From Closterium sp. NIES-65 (lineage: Eukaryota > Streptophyta > Zygnematophyceae > Desmidiales > Closteriaceae): a stretch of DNA of 64,000 bases. A program made the translations under genes and the position numbers. Location of the stretch: the NCBI GenBank assembly GCA_948144175.1, contig CANXME010002187.1, forward strand, positions 330,553 to 394,552, read 5' to 3'. Positions 13,725-25,494 of this stretch are shown piece by piece (within the stretch, counting starts at the first letter, position 1; every line of letters starts with the position of its first letter). A model generated the notes under the pieces. That model worked only from the letters and a program-made list of their open reading frames with translations. It made no database searches and was not told the origin of the DNA.

Positions 13725-16700
13725 TTGCGTGATTTACGGTGGAAACAACAGATGCTGCAAGAGCCATCGCAACAGAGGCATATCATGCAGCCACAGCGGC
13801 AGCAGCAGTTGCAACAGCAGCAGATGCAGATGCGGTACCAGCAGCAGCAGTTTGCACCACAGGCAGTCTATACAAAACAACGGAAACAGCTACAGCCACA
13901 GCTACAGGTGAAGCAAGCGTTTTCAGAGCTACTGCCGCCGCTGCAGCCACATTTCCTACCGCAAGATGAGGCTGCTGCAGGTGCCAGCATTGGAGCAAGG
14001 CCATCAGAGTCTGGAGCCAATCGCACTGCGCTGACACGCAACAGAAACTACAACCAGCAAGGGAAGTATAGGGGAGTGAGGAAGCGTGGGGCGTCCAGCT
14101 TCATCGCAGAGATGAAGGACACCACTAGCGGGGTCCGCAAGTGGCTGGGCACGTTTTCATCTGCAGAGGAGGCTGCTCGGGCGTTTGATGAAGCTGCCTT
14201 CAAAATACGAGGATCAAAGGCAAAGCTTAACTTTCCACAGGAGTACATCAAGGAAAGGGGAGGAGTCATGAGTTTCAGTCCTCCAGAGCTAGTATCAGCG
14301 GCTACTAAGGTGGAAACGGCAGGAATGGAGGCTGGTAATATAGCTGGGAGTAATGGCCTGGGAGCTCTGGAGAGTAAGGATTCGTTAGGACGGGTTGGGA
14401 AGGGAGTTTTTATGAGCTCTGGAGCTCAAGGCGCTCTGAAAGGGAAGGAAGTGGAGTGTGCTGATGCTGAAGATGCTGCGGAAGGATGCTCGGTGGGAGT
14501 GGACACGCAGATAAAGTCGTCGCTAGGAGAAGGAACAAGCAGGGCAATGGGGACGGTGGCAGCGGAAATAGGTGTAAATCTAGGGGCTGTAGGTTCAGCC
14601 TTAGTAGTTGAAGCTTCAGGAGGGGGAGATGGAGGGGTGTGCATAGCAACAAAAGCGGTAGCAGTCAGTGTTCGGAGTAAACTGCCATACTCTCCTGATC
14701 GGAGCTCCAATGTCAAAAGCAGCAGCCCCGACAGAACCGCCCCTTTCTCCTCTGCTCCTTCAGCCTGTGTCTGTTTCTTACACCCCACCCTTCCTGCTAC
14801 CTCTGCTCCATCGACCTTTGCTGATGTGCTACACTCCACCCTTCCTCTTTCCACTGCCCCTTCCATTTCTACTTCTTTCCTACACTCCGCCCTTCATGCT
14901 GCCTCTGCCCCTTCCATCTCTGATTCTTAGACTCCACCCGTCCTGCTACCTCTACTCCATCAACCTCTGCTGATGTGCTACACTCCACCCTTCCTCCTTC
15001 CGCTGCCCCTTCCATCTCTACTTCTTTCTCAGACTCCACCCTTCCTGCTGCCTCTGCTCCTTCCGCCTCCACTGATCTGCTACACTCCACCCTTCCTGCC
15101 ACCTGGGAGTATAATGTCGCAGTATCTGGGAAAGTGACGATGCCAGGAGGGGAAGCATCCCTGAAAGGAGCAGAGGAGATGGTAGAGATACCCAACATGG
15201 CGGCAGGCCCAGCTTCAAACATGCTCACAAGCTGGCATGCTGAGATGATGCAGTGTGCGCCTGCCATGGTGCCCCCATTTGAGCCGCTCGGGAGGCATGA
15301 CCATGGCATGCGGTATGCTTTTACCATGTCCCGTGTGTCTTCTGTATGTGTGAGTCCGCCCCGTCAGCGTTACCAGAAGCAATGGGTGCAGCAACGCCAG
15401 CGGCGGCGGCAGCACCAGCAGCAGCAGGAACAACAACTGGGGCCGCAGCAGGCTCAGCAGCAGAAACGGCAGCACAACCCGCAGCAGGAGCAGCAGCAGC
15501 ACCATGCGTCAAGCTTCTGGCAACAGAACTCTCTGGATTTGACATCTGGCAGGAGGGGTAAGGAGCCTGCATGTAGCCCTTCTTCAGACCTCACAGGTGC
15601 ACCTTCCCCGATGGAGTATTGGCGAGAGAAGAAGATGTTTTGGAGCCACACCACAGACTTGGAAAACAACCACACAGCCAACAAGACTTTCAGCCCTTCA
15701 CTGTCAGACTCTCTACTCAAGCCCCACAATACGCCTCATTCCGAACCTGCACCTCCGATGTTTCGAAGCCACAGCGTGTCTTCCCCCCTGGAGCTGCGGG
15801 TTTCTAGTTCGTCAACCCCTGAGTCCCAGCCGTCTGTGGGAAACACTCGTGGTGTGGGTGATTTGAGTGCTGCAAGTGGTGCTTTTGCTGCTTGTGGTAT
15901 GGGTGTTGTGGGTGGTCTGGGTGTTGCTGGTACAGCTAATAATGCGGGTGTTGCCAGTGCAGCAGGTGTCGTCAGTGTTGTTGGTGTTGTCAGTGCTGCA
16001 GGTGTTGCCAGCAATGTTGCTGTTGCAGGTGCTGATGTTGCCAGCAGTTACCAGGAGAAGCAGAAGCAGCAGCAGTCGCATGCCATGCAGCATAATGAGT
16101 TGCAATATTTGCAGCAGCAAGAGCAGTGCCACCACCGCCACCACCAGCAGTCACATCCTATGCAGCAGCAGCAGCAAGTGCCTCTCAAGCACTTCCAGCT
16201 AGCCCTTCCATCCCTCAATCATTCTCTTACCCCCATAACACCTGCTGCTCTGTCCTCCACCCTCACAGCTCCTACCAGCATTCCTGCTGACGTTTCTGGA
16301 GTCTCTTGGGCTGCTGCTGGCGCTGCTGCTGACTCTGCTGCACCCATTGCTAATAGTGCTGCTGCAGGAGTTCCGATCCTTCCTCCTCCCGTCCCTCCAC
16401 CCAACATCTTTGACTGCACGGTCAGCTTGCATGGTTTCAACAGCACAGAGCTGGGGTGTGTTGAAGCCTTGGAGCATGCTGTCTCTGAGAGAAATATCTG
16501 CGTGGAGATTGGAGGTGCGGACAGCAGTGGTGGAGCGGTTTTCATGCTCGACTGTACAGCAGCACCAGGCTTCCAAGTGCCGTACAGAGTTGTTGCTGAG
16601 GAGTATCCCAGTGTGGACCAGACTGGTCTGGACCAGCATAGTGCAGATCAGCCTAGTGCAGACCAGCCTAGATTGGACCAGCCTAGTGTGGACCAGCCTA

Positions 16701-17280
16701 GTACGGACCAGCCTAGTGGGGACCAGCCTAGTGCGGACCAGCCTAGTGGGGACCAGCCTAGTGCGGACCAGCCTAGTGAGGACCAGCCTAGTGCGGACCA
16801 GCCTAGTGTGGACCAGCCTAGTGCGGACCAGCCCACTAGGGAACAAGATTGCAAGCATCAGGCATGTTCAGCCCAGCCTATTCTGGAAATGCACTTTGCT
16901 GAGAAGTTGTTTGCTGCCCAGCCTACTTCTGGCGAGCTGTGTTCTGCCCATCAGCATAACTTAGCGGATTTGGGCGTTTGTCTCCCTCACTCCTCAGTGG
17001 ATCTGCTGTTTCTTGAGGATGAGCAGCACTCTGCATTTGCTGCCATGGATCTCACCACCCCATTTTCTCACATTGAGAAAACAGCTTGTTGTGCCTTTGA
17101 GAATTCTGCGTGCTCTGTCCCTTTTATGGGAGCAACAGGTGTAGGATTGGATATTGGGGGGCAGGCTATGGATGTAGGAGGGATGGGATATGCAGAAGCT
17201 TTCCAGCAACTAACTGTGAGTGCCACTGCATCATTGATCCGCTAGGAATGTATTTTATGGATAATGGGGAGATAGCATAA
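13725..17280 (+). pseudogene. D: diverged AP2-family gene with two frameshifts
   Basis: The frame from 13725 encodes a Gln-rich N-terminus and one AP2 domain at residues about 115-171 ([18 protein letters not shown]...[32 protein letters not shown]). Ser/Thr/Pro repeats follow (LHSTLP-type). TAG at 14928 closes this frame, but homology continues in another frame after a probable 1-base indel near 14915-14930. The second frame carries the family islands LTSWHAEMMQ to [11 protein letters not shown], a Gln-rich block and a DQPS repeat, and runs to 17245. A second shift near 17220 is needed to read the terminal IDPLGMYFMDNG, with TAA at 17278. There is no poly-Gly tract and it is shorter than B or E. 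It is either decayed or affected by sequence errors. The intact AP2 domain leaves open a truncated but functional product. Confidence 0.7.
16617..16836 (+). repeat. 15-bp coding minisatellite (DQPSA/DQPSG) in gene D
   Basis: About 15 tandem copies of a gaccagcctagtgcg-like unit encode Asp-Gln-Pro-Ser-X, with X mostly Ala, Gly, Val or Thr. The 15-base period keeps frame. B has a single DQPTAGQ and E a few ADQPS-like words at the equivalent place, so the array is an expansion of a pre-existing motif. Confidence 0.9.
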
Positions 17281-17739
17281 TGGTGAGAGATAGATTGTGT
17301 TTTTCGATAGAAATATTCTTTCATTTAATCCACAAGAAAAAAAAAATAGCCAGGGCTGTAGAAATGGGACAAGAGACGGGTGGATAAGACACATGGACGA
17401 GACAAAAGAGGAAGGATGGGGAACAAAAGATAAATCCACTGGCTCTTGATTGGCTAGTAGCAAGCTATTTGTTCGGAGTGTGTGGAGTTCAATCAATGCG
17501 GAGAATGGTGACGAATGTTAAGGGTGCAGAGTAAGAATGTGTCTTCCCTCATGCTCAATAGTGTACTACTAGAAAATGAGAAACATCTCAGGGCGGTACT
17601 ACTAGTCCAGCCTCTGTGGCAAGGAGCCATAAAGTCAGTTAGCAAGAACAACTGGGTGTATGAGCTACAACTTAGGACGGTACCACTAGCCGAGCCTTTT
17701 GAGACAAAGACCATAAGGCAATTCAATGGGTCTAACTAC
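17281..17739. other. Spacer after gene D with a degenerate two-unit repeat
   Basis: There is no gene here. Two related segments, near 17595-17640 (GCGGTACTACTAGTCCAGCC) and 17675-17720 (GACGGTACCACTAGCCGAGC), each followed by CATAA(A/G)G, look like an old tandem duplication of about 80 bp. Confidence 0.4.
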
Positions 17740-18215
17740 CGTCATCACCCGGATATAAGACAATGTTCAATAATAGACAGGGGTTGCCTATTATATGGGT
17801 GTCTCTTATAAACAGGCTAGCCTCATTATAAGATACCTATTTGTGTGTACGAGATAAGACATATGTGTCTTATAATCGAATCTGCAATATATTATAATGA
17901 AAACCGAAATACCGCGTACATTTTTACCCTTGCGACACGCGAATTATGCCACGTGCTGACTCACGATTTGCCCCTGCAAGTATTCTCCATGACGTGGCGT
18001 CCCGAACAATGGTTGCCGAAGTGGCATCTTCGCAACATCCACACTCATAATGAGAAACTATTTTCAAGATGTGTGAAAATATTTTAAACTAGTTAAAAAA
18101 AGTTTCCATTTATAACACTTATAAGACACCCAAAACCTCCCCAAATACAAGATAACCCAAACTTTTTTTTAGTGTATGAGATAAGACATATATGTCTTAT
18201 ATCCGAGCAATGACG
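17740..18215. mobile_element. About 475-bp inverted-repeat element (CGGATATAAGACA ends)
   Basis: The left end CGTCAT...CGGATATAAGACA and the right end TGTCTTATATCCG...ATGACG are inverted repeats of about 23 bp with a few mismatches. Inner subterminal copies of the same word occur as ATAAGACATATGTGTCTTAT and as a perfect 20-bp palindrome at 18181-18200. It has no coding capacity, which is consistent with a MITE. Exact ends and target duplication are not settled. Confidence 0.55.
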
Positions 18216-18289
18216 ATAAACAAAATCAAACCTAGTACTGTAAGTGTACTGATATCAAGATTCTAACAAGTGATGTACTGCAAGGATAA

Positions 18290-18345
18290 GGCCAACTGAT
18301 GATGATCACGAGGCGGGAGCACCTTAGTGAAGTTAGCATTGGTCC
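18290..18345 (-). mobile_element. Relic of a Copia RNase H C-terminus
   Basis: On the minus strand this short stretch reads like NFTKVLPPRDHH. It corresponds to the DIFTKALAPCDHHRF segment that ends the pol ORF of the Copia elements here. It lies outside the LTR of the neighbouring element, so it is a remnant of a separate, older insertion. Confidence 0.4.
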
Positions 18346-18441
18346 ATGATGCCAATTGCACTACGCGTGCCTGGCCGTGCTACTGCAACTTATGCAGCAG
18401 TAAGTGCCGCATATGGTGTCAAATTATATGTGTTACATATA

Positions 18442-18571
18442 TGTTGTGAAAGAACAAGGAATGATTTGCATTGAGAAGCATGAGGAGTACAAGTAGGAAA
18501 CCCTAAAGTGTTGTACCCCATATGAGCTACCCCACTAAAGCCTACACAGACTATAGCATATAAGTCTGACA
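18442..18571 (-). repeat. 3' LTR of Copia element II
   Basis: The LTR is about 130 bp. It shares GTAGTGGGGTAGC, CATATGGGGTACAAC and the TGTCAGA start with the LTRs at 24328, 31650 and 62758. The outer border (TGTTGTGAAAG at 18442 on the + strand) is approximate because no partner LTR is present. Confidence 0.65.
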
Positions 18572-19003
18572 CACCCCCATAGCCAAAGTGGGGGGAGAAC
18601 AAGAGGTCACAAGACCAGTCAAGAGAAGCAAGGCAAGCTCAGGGTGGATCACAACGTCACCACACAATCCGAGCACAAGCACAAGGCCAGAAGGCCAGTT
18701 CACATGCAGAGTTATATATCAAGATGGACAAACAAGGCAGTGATCTCAACCTAGCAAAGGTAAGCATGCAAGTGCAGGTATATATAGATCACAGTACAAG
18801 CAAAGTCAAGAAGTGAGCAAGTGAGGCCAAGTAGGCACAAGACCTAGCATAGTACAAAAGCGCTGATGATCACAAGGCGCAAGTGCCTTGGTAAAGATAT
18901 CAGCAGTGTAGGCCTCAGAGGCCACGTAAGCAAGGTGCAGCTGACCGCACTGCTGCAGCTCACGAGCAAGGAAGTAGCGAAGAGCAATGTGCTTTGTGCT
19001 GTG

Positions 19004-22000
19004 CTACAGTCTGTGTTCCCGACACAAGGCCAGCATGGCCTTGTTGTCTACGTACAGAAGTGGAGGAGAACGAGGCGGCTCTCCTAGGTCAGTCAGCAGG
19101 TAGGTGAGCCAGCGTAGCTCCTGTGCAGCCATGGCCCCCGCGTAGATCTCAGCCTCACAGCTGGAGCCGAGAACAGAAGACGAGCGGGAAGACCGCCACG
19201 AAACAGAGCCGGAGCCAAGGCTGAAGGTGTAACCCTGTGACGACCGCTGCGTAGCCTGGTCGTCAGCCCAAGAAGCGTCTGCGTGACCTGTGAGGACCAC
19301 TGGACGTCGTCCTCCAAGCACTAGCCCCATGCCCGACGTACTGCACAAGTAGCGCAACACCCTCTTCGCTGCAGCCATGTGCTCTGGTCAGTGTCTCCCA
19401 GGAGCAGCATAGCGTGCCAAGATGCTAAGAGGGTATGCAAGGTCAGGTCGTGTGTAGGTCATCAGGTACATGAGACAGCCAACAAGCTCTGGATACGGGC
19501 CACTCGGCTCTACGGACTCATCCGAAGGCAGAGCTGAGAGCGATTGGCGAGTAGATAGAGGAGTGGCCTGAGGCGAGGAGTACGTGAAGTCGAAACGCTG
19601 AAGGACCTGCTGCACCATGTGTGACTGAGTTAGGGTAATGGTGCGTTGTGCTCTGTCCTGGGTGATCTGCAAGCCAAGGTAGCTGCGCAACTCACCCAGG
19701 TCTGTGCACGTGTGTCTCTTCTGCAGCTCGGACTTCACGTGGGCGAGTCCAGCAGTGTCAGCAGTGGCAAAGACCAAGTCGTCGACGTACACGAACCGCA
19801 AACGGCCACAGAAAATGGGGAGCAGCCGCATGGATCATAGACGTACGAGCGACGTCCATGACCATGCCAATGCGGCGCTCAGCAATCCCATTTTGCTGTG
19901 GAGAGGCCGGAAGCGTGAAGGTCTGGCGGATGCCCTGTGCACGACAGAAGGCTCCCAGACGGGCAGAGGAAAACTCCCCTGCCTCTATCAGAGTGCAGAC
20001 GCAGAACAGGAAAGTCCGAGCCGAAACTCTCTCTGAGCTGGAGACCAGCTGCGCGGATCCAGTCGATCAACACCTCAGTGACGTCACCCTTACTGCGCAA
20101 GGGGAACACCGTGGTGTAACGTGAGTAGTCGTCAACCACCAATAGGAAGTAACGCTCGTGACCCTGGCCACGGACGCGGGCGGGGCCCCACACGTCTATC
20201 TGAAGAGTCTGCAAGGGAGCCTCTGTCAGAGGAAACTCTGAGGAGTGAGGGGCGGCGCGCTGCCGCCCCTCGAAGTAGGGGACGCAGGTAGGGGCAGGCC
20301 CTGGAGGTAAGGGGGGGGAGGGACCGGGGAAGACCAGAGACAAGGACACGTGAGGCCATGCCTCGGAGACGAGGCAGGGAGGGGTGACCAAGGCGATTGA
20401 GACAAAGGAGAGTCTGGTGGGACAGCAGACGACACGAGCAGGGCGCAGACTCAGGACCAAACCTGGACGCTGCAGCAAACACCTGACTCGACGCATCTAC
20501 CTGACCAGACTCAGCAACAGGAGGAGACTCAGTGGTCAGTGTGTACAGGCTCGACCCCGGCTGACGGGTAAACATGGCCAAGTGTCGGCCCGTCTGAGCA
20601 CACGTACAGTGGGTCACCCGCTGACTCGCAGGCGTGAACTGGTCAACCCACCGATCCTGTAGATCAGCTCCACTCACCAAGTTCCTAGAGAACGAGGGGA
20701 GGTAGAGACCTGACAGGGTGCCAGAGGGGGCTGCCGGACACGGTAAGACAGTGGAGAAGCTAGCAAGGACAGGACCCCCAAAGGGGTCCTCTAGGGAGAC
20801 CGCAACTGGTCGACTAAGCGGCGTAAGCGTGGTGCGGTCTCAAAAGAAGGAGCGGGAAGCACCCGAGTCAAAGGTGAAGGTGTGCAAGGCCTGAGCCGAC
20901 GTGGTACCTGAGAGAGCAGACTCACCAGCACCTGGGGAAGTAGACGCACTAGCACCTGGAGCAGCAGCCTCACCAGCATCTAGAGCAGCAGCCTCAATGC
21001 CCGGGTCAGGCGGAACGCACAGGTAACAGTCACCCTCATCACTAGTAGACACAACATACATGGCAGCAAGAATAGCGTCAAAGTCAAGATCAAAGATAGC
21101 AAGCCCCGCCCTAGACAGCTCTCCCCAGCGAGGGATCTCAGTGGCGTCAGAGAACTGATGACGCCAAGCATCCGTCAGGCGGCCGAAGCAGCGCTGGGTG
21201 GAGTGGGTGCCCCCGCACTGCTCACCAGCGCGGTCGCCTGTACGGAGGACGTAGGTGCAGGGACCATTACCCCCACCCCGCTGACGCCCACCGTACCAAT
21301 CACGAAGCTGCTGAGGGGATAGGGTCTCACGACCGAGCTGCTGATGCTCGTGCGGACCACCACCGGAGCCACTCCTCTGCGCAGAGCCGCGACCAGCTCC
21401 ACCGCTGCCTCCGCCACCTCCGCCACCTCTGCCAGCTGCACCACCTCCGCCGCCTCCGCCGCCTCCGCTTCCTCTGCCACCACCACCGCCTCCTCCGTCT
21501 CCAGTGCTGCCACCGACACCTCCGCCCCCGCCACCACTCCCACCACCACCCCCACTCCCTCCACTGCCTCCACCACCACCTCCACCGCCCCCACTAGCCC
21601 CCCCAACGCCCTTGCCCCCCTTGCCCTTGCCGGTGCGGTGCTTCCCGCTAGGGGTAGACGCATCGCCGACCGACTCGAAGCCAACGAGGTCGGCCGCAGC
21701 AGCAAAAGCAACAGAGGGCAAGAGGGGGGAGGGAGAACACCCCTCAAAGACGGGGGTGCGAGGGTCACCACGAGAGGCTCCTACAACGACTATGCTCTTC
21801 TCCGCTGCTAGGAGGCACTCCTCGAGGAGGTCAACGGTGAGTGTGGTGGGGCAAACTGAGAGGAAGTGGTCCCTGACTAAGCGAAGGGAGTCAGGGAGCC
21901 GGGTGACTATGTAGTAGAGGGTGATGTACATGGGGGGGGGGTTCTTGGCACAGAACACAGCAGGAATTGCAGCGCGGTAGCGAGTGTCACTAGTGCAAAG

Positions 22001-22300
22001 GTGCGTAATGAGGTCAGCGATTGTGGGAAAGGCAGCAAGGTCACGGAACAGGTACGGTAGCATGAGGCGGCTAAGCGCAGTAGTAGCAGGGGAAGAGTAG
22101 CGTGCAACTACAGCGTCGTACAAGGTCTTAGCACTCTTGTACTGGCTAAAGTGCGCATGCTCAGTGGTCGGTAAGTGGCGACGCACAGCAAGACGTGCAG
22201 CAGCATCGCGCGTGGCCCACTGTGAGCGAACAGTGCTGTCAGCAGTAGCAGGCGGGGCAGGAGAGACACCAGAGGTGAGATCGAACAGGGAGAGCAGTCT
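19004..22300 (-). pseudogene. Degenerate gag-pol of Copia element II
   Basis: Gag (from about 22300 down to 20840) includes YKSAKTLYDAVVARYSSPATTALSRLMLPYL, a Gly-rich tract and the Cys/His segment EQCGGTHSTQRCF. The protease motif DSGASRSFF is followed at once by TGA where CGA is expected. GAG-pre-integrase (GHPSLPRLRGM) is in the same frame. The integrase core (IDVWGP, LHSDRG) lies after a frameshift near a C-run at about 20315. RT-RNase H continues after the deletion junction near 19800, with another break near 19385. No functional polyprotein is possible. Confidence 0.8.
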
Positions 22301-22404
22301 GGGGGTGCTGCGCTTGGGGGCACTGAGGCGCCTGGTGAGCAGTCTCCTTGGAGCGGCCGCCTTCTTAGCCGCTCCGCTGGTGCCTCGCCGCAGCACTCTC
22401 GTCG

Positions 22405-22800
22405 ACGTCTCCCTCTCTCCACACAGCAGCTGCGTGAGTGGTACGTTAGCCGTTAGGGTCGCGCTTCTGGAGCTCGGGGCCCTGCTGCGGGAGGCGTTGG
22501 CGTTGGAGGCACTAGAGTTGGTGACTCTGCTACTAGAGGTGTTTCTACTGGAGTTACTGGAGCCGCTGGTCCCAGTGGTGCTCGTACTGGAGGTCCTGGA
22601 GCGGCAGAGGCTGGAGGCACTGCTGGACCTGGAGGTGTTGCTATCTACCCCAAGGTTGGAGACCCTAGACCCGGAGGTGCCGGTTCAGGGGGTGCTGCTG
22701 TTGGAGACACTGAGGCTGGAGACCTTGGGGCTGGAGGTGCCGAATCTGGGTGTGCTGCTGTTGCTGGTGTTGGTACTATCGATATCGGAAGACGCATTTG
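22405..22800 (+). mobile_element. Plus-strand Copia linker fragment
   Basis: The sequence resembles the Gly/Ala-rich spacer between integrase and RT of element III (compare 28850-29150). It shares CTCTCTCCACA...CAGCTGCGTGAGTGGT and then repeats of GGTGCTGGAG-like words. It is opposite in orientation to element II, so the join near 22300-22400 is a rearrangement between two Copia pieces. An ORF at 22911-23372 further on is not recognised. Confidence 0.45.
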
Positions 22801-24327
22801 TCATTGGCGGTCTTGGTCCTCATTAGCGCTCCACTTACGCCATACTCCAAGCTCACGGGAAGATCTCCGAAGCAGCACTCTGTGCCGAAATTCACGCTGA
22901 GCAGCAAGACATGGACCTGCAAGAGGAGCGGCATAAGAAGAAAACGTCAGTTTCCAAATTTGCGTTCCACACTCAGCGACGCTACAACAATAACATCAAC
23001 CAAAACCCGTACCTCCACTTTGTCGTCTGTGCAAGACGTCTGGACAGCCCCGCACACACAGCCCTAATCGATGGCAGACAACACCAACACAGCGGCAGCT
23101 TCGCCCTTCAAGCAGTCAAGTTGCCTCAACGCAAACAAATCCCACCACTCAAGTACAAGCCTCAACAACGTCGACAGGACAACCTGACGTCATCACATGC
23201 TGCCCCGCCCGCCCTGGCACAAAGGGAATTGAGGCAAAACGAAAAACCCGCAGAATCCCTCCGGGCCCCCAGAAATTCCCGGCTGACCAGGCCAAAAAAC
23301 ACTCCGAAACCCGCGGGTTCAATGTCGTATTCTTATGACAATATATATGTCAGCCGTAACAGTAGAAATTGAAGGAGCTCGACGGGAGACAACTCGATAT
23401 ACCATTGTAGAATTGAAAAGAAAGTGTTTCGTAACTCAAAATATCAGCAAAGTTAAGGCCCTAAAAATAATATACGATTCTCGACGGAAGGGGTATTTCC
23501 CTCGAAAATGTGCAGACATTCTGTTCTCGACGGAAGGGGTATTTCCGTCGAAAATGTGTCAATTCTCGAAGGAAGGGCGTTAATACTTCAGTTCTGCAAT
23601 TTCCTGTCTTCGACAGAGCCCTGGTTAGCATTAAAAGGGTGTATCGCCTTCGACAACATTTCAAATTCGCGGCAAATATTTTTTCTTTGACAAAAACTCA
23701 AATGTGATGTTCGACAAGAGGTGCTCCCGGATGTTCGACAAAGCACATTGGAAAAACTTTACCCCTACACTTTCACATTTTTGTGGAAACAGTACTACAT
23801 TACTTTCTGTTGAACAGGGAAACTCATTTGATAAGGTTCCGATTTCACATTCAGGAAAACAAAAATTTCCGAGACGTTGTTCGATGAAATTGATTATCGA
23901 CAGCAGAAGCCGTTTCTAGATTTTGGCAAGTCAGCATCTGCATTCGACGCGGAAATTGTCGAGCTGCGCATTATCCCCATTCGTCAAAACGAAAGATTTC
24001 AACAGACAGAGCAAAGCGGTCGATAAGTTTATTTCAATCGACCAAGCATATCTATCACCGCTAGCACCCTGTTTCACTTCTGTTTGTAGCATCGAGACCC
24101 ACAATCACATAACTAATCAACAATGCTCGAGTTTTGCTATACGTTAACATATCGTGAACGTGGACAATCGACACAAGCAATGTTATTTTTGCAGTAGAGT
24201 TTGGCAGCTGCATTTTATTACCCCGTCGAACAGACCATATTTGTCTATGTAATGAATACAGAAAAACATCATATTCAACAAACTATAGCTTTCTAAATTG
24301 TATGATTTTTACACTACCTGAAAAGGT
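22801..24327. other. Spacer rich in TCGAC words; short hairpin repeats
   Basis: No gene is recognised. Three degenerate tandem units start at 23478, 23524 and 23563 with TTCTCGA(C/A)GGAAGGG. The second forms a hairpin TCGACGGAA/TTCCGTCGA. TTCGAC or GTCGA recurs through 23590-24240. The same compositional habit resumes after the Copia insertion (31820-32110), so element III interrupted one older sequence. Confidence 0.45.
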
Positions 24328-24458
24328 TGTCAGAACATTATAGCTTATGCTTTTGTGTAGGCTGTAGTGGGGTAGCCCATATGGGGTACAACCCAATTAG
24401 GGTTATTACTTGTACCCAACTCTTTCATAGTGCATTCATTCTCGTTCTAGTTTTCTCA
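24328..24458 (+). repeat. 5' LTR of Copia III
   Basis: The LTR is 131 bp and runs TGTCAGAACATTATAGC to TTTTCTCA. It differs from the 3' LTR at three positions that I count (C/G, C/G and T/G). Confidence 0.95.
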
Positions 24459-24475
24459 TGGTATCGAGCAGGTTC
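24459..24475 (+). promoter_or_regulatory. Primer-binding site of Copia III
   Basis: TGGTATCGAGCAGG follows the LTR directly. The TGGTATC start is that of the initiator-tRNA-Met site used by many plant Copia elements (TGGTATCAGAGC); the following bases deviate. Confidence 0.7.
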
Positions 24476-24519
24476 CCTCGTGGGAACTGTTCCTAGGGCC
24501 CACCAATTCGATTTTTTTT

Positions 24520-25430
24520 TTTTCTCGCCCAGAGCGCGCTCAGTTCCTGCCCGAGTCGCGCTCCCCTCTCTTGACCCTCTCGCGCCGCCTTATCGGCCCC
24601 GTCGCGTCGCCCTCGCGGCCCCATCCCGTCGCGCCGCCCTAGCGGCTGCGTCCCGCCGCCCTAGCGGCCCCGATCCGCTGCCCTAGCGGCCGCGTCGCCT
24701 ACTCCTGCGGCCCCGGCGCCGCCCTTCTTGGCCCCGATCCGCCGCCCTAGCGACCCCGTCGCCTACCCCGCGGCCCCGGCGCTGCCCTTCCCGGTCCCCG
24801 ACGACGCCCTTCCTGGCCCAGCCCTGCCTCTGCTGGCCCCGTCGCCTAGCCCTGCGGCTCCGGCACCGCCCTTCCCGGCCCCGACGCCGCCCTTCCCGGC
24901 CCCGATCCGCCGCTCTGCGGCCCCGTCGCCTACCCCGCGGCCCCGATGCCGCCCTTTCTCGGCCCCGACGCCGCCCTTCCCGACCCGGCCCAGCCTCTGC
25001 TGGCCCCGTCGCCTACCTTGCGGCCCCGGCGCCGCCTTTTCCCGGCCCCGACGCCTCCCTTCCCGACCCGGCCCCGCCTCTGCTGGCCCCGTCGCCTACC
25101 TCTGTGGCCCCGACGCCGCCCTTCTCGGCCCCGGCACTGCCCTTCCCGGCCCCGGCCCGGCCTCTGCTGGCCCCGTCGCCCGCCCTTCCCGGCCCCGGCC
25201 CCGCCTTCACGCGGCCCCGCCGAGCTCCTGCCGAGCCGCCAGCGCTACCCGAGCCGCCCGAGCCGCTGCGCCACCTGAGCCGCTCGAGCCGCCGTACCGC
25301 CGAGCCGCCTGAGCCGCCGAGTCGCCGGGCCGCAGTTGTCGCCGAGCCGCTCGAGCCGCCCGAGTCGCCGAGCCGCCGAACTGCAGTTCATGCCGAGCCG
25401 CCGAGCCGCCCGAGCCGCCCTGTCCGGTAA
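24520..25430 (+). repeat. C-rich repetitive leader of Copia III
   Basis: The untranslated leader is made of degenerate GCCCTTCCCGGCCCCG and CGAGCCGCC words. All frames are largely open (Pro/Ala/Arg-rich), which I read as composition rather than coding. Gag starts after it. Confidence 0.75.
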
Positions 25431-25494
25431 GAGCAGCGCCTCTGTCACTGCACTGCCCTTACCCCACTATTCGCGCTACTAGTCTACTGCTGTC

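Larger units (their letters stand above)
18442..22300 (-). mobile_element. Copia element II: 5'-truncated and internally deleted
   Basis: The element lies on the minus strand. Its 3' LTR is about 18442-18571, starting TGTCAGAC on the minus strand and preceded by the polypurine-like ctatgggggtg. Reading upstream from the LTR come RNase H, the RT C-terminus with YVDD, integrase with SDRG, protease with FDSGASRSFF, and gag with a Gly-rich tract. Near 19800 the integrase segment PIFCGRLRF joins directly to the RT motif VYVDD, so about 2.3 kb covering the linker and RT N-terminus is deleted compared with element III. The first about 35 gag codons, the leader and the 5' LTR are absent beyond about 22300. 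Several stops and frameshifts are present. Confidence 0.85.

Noticed and set aside
24728-25312. A Pro/Ala-rich ORF in the leader of Copia III
   Set aside because: It lies between primer-binding site and gag in C-rich tandem words, all frames are open, and it has no counterpart motif in element I or II.
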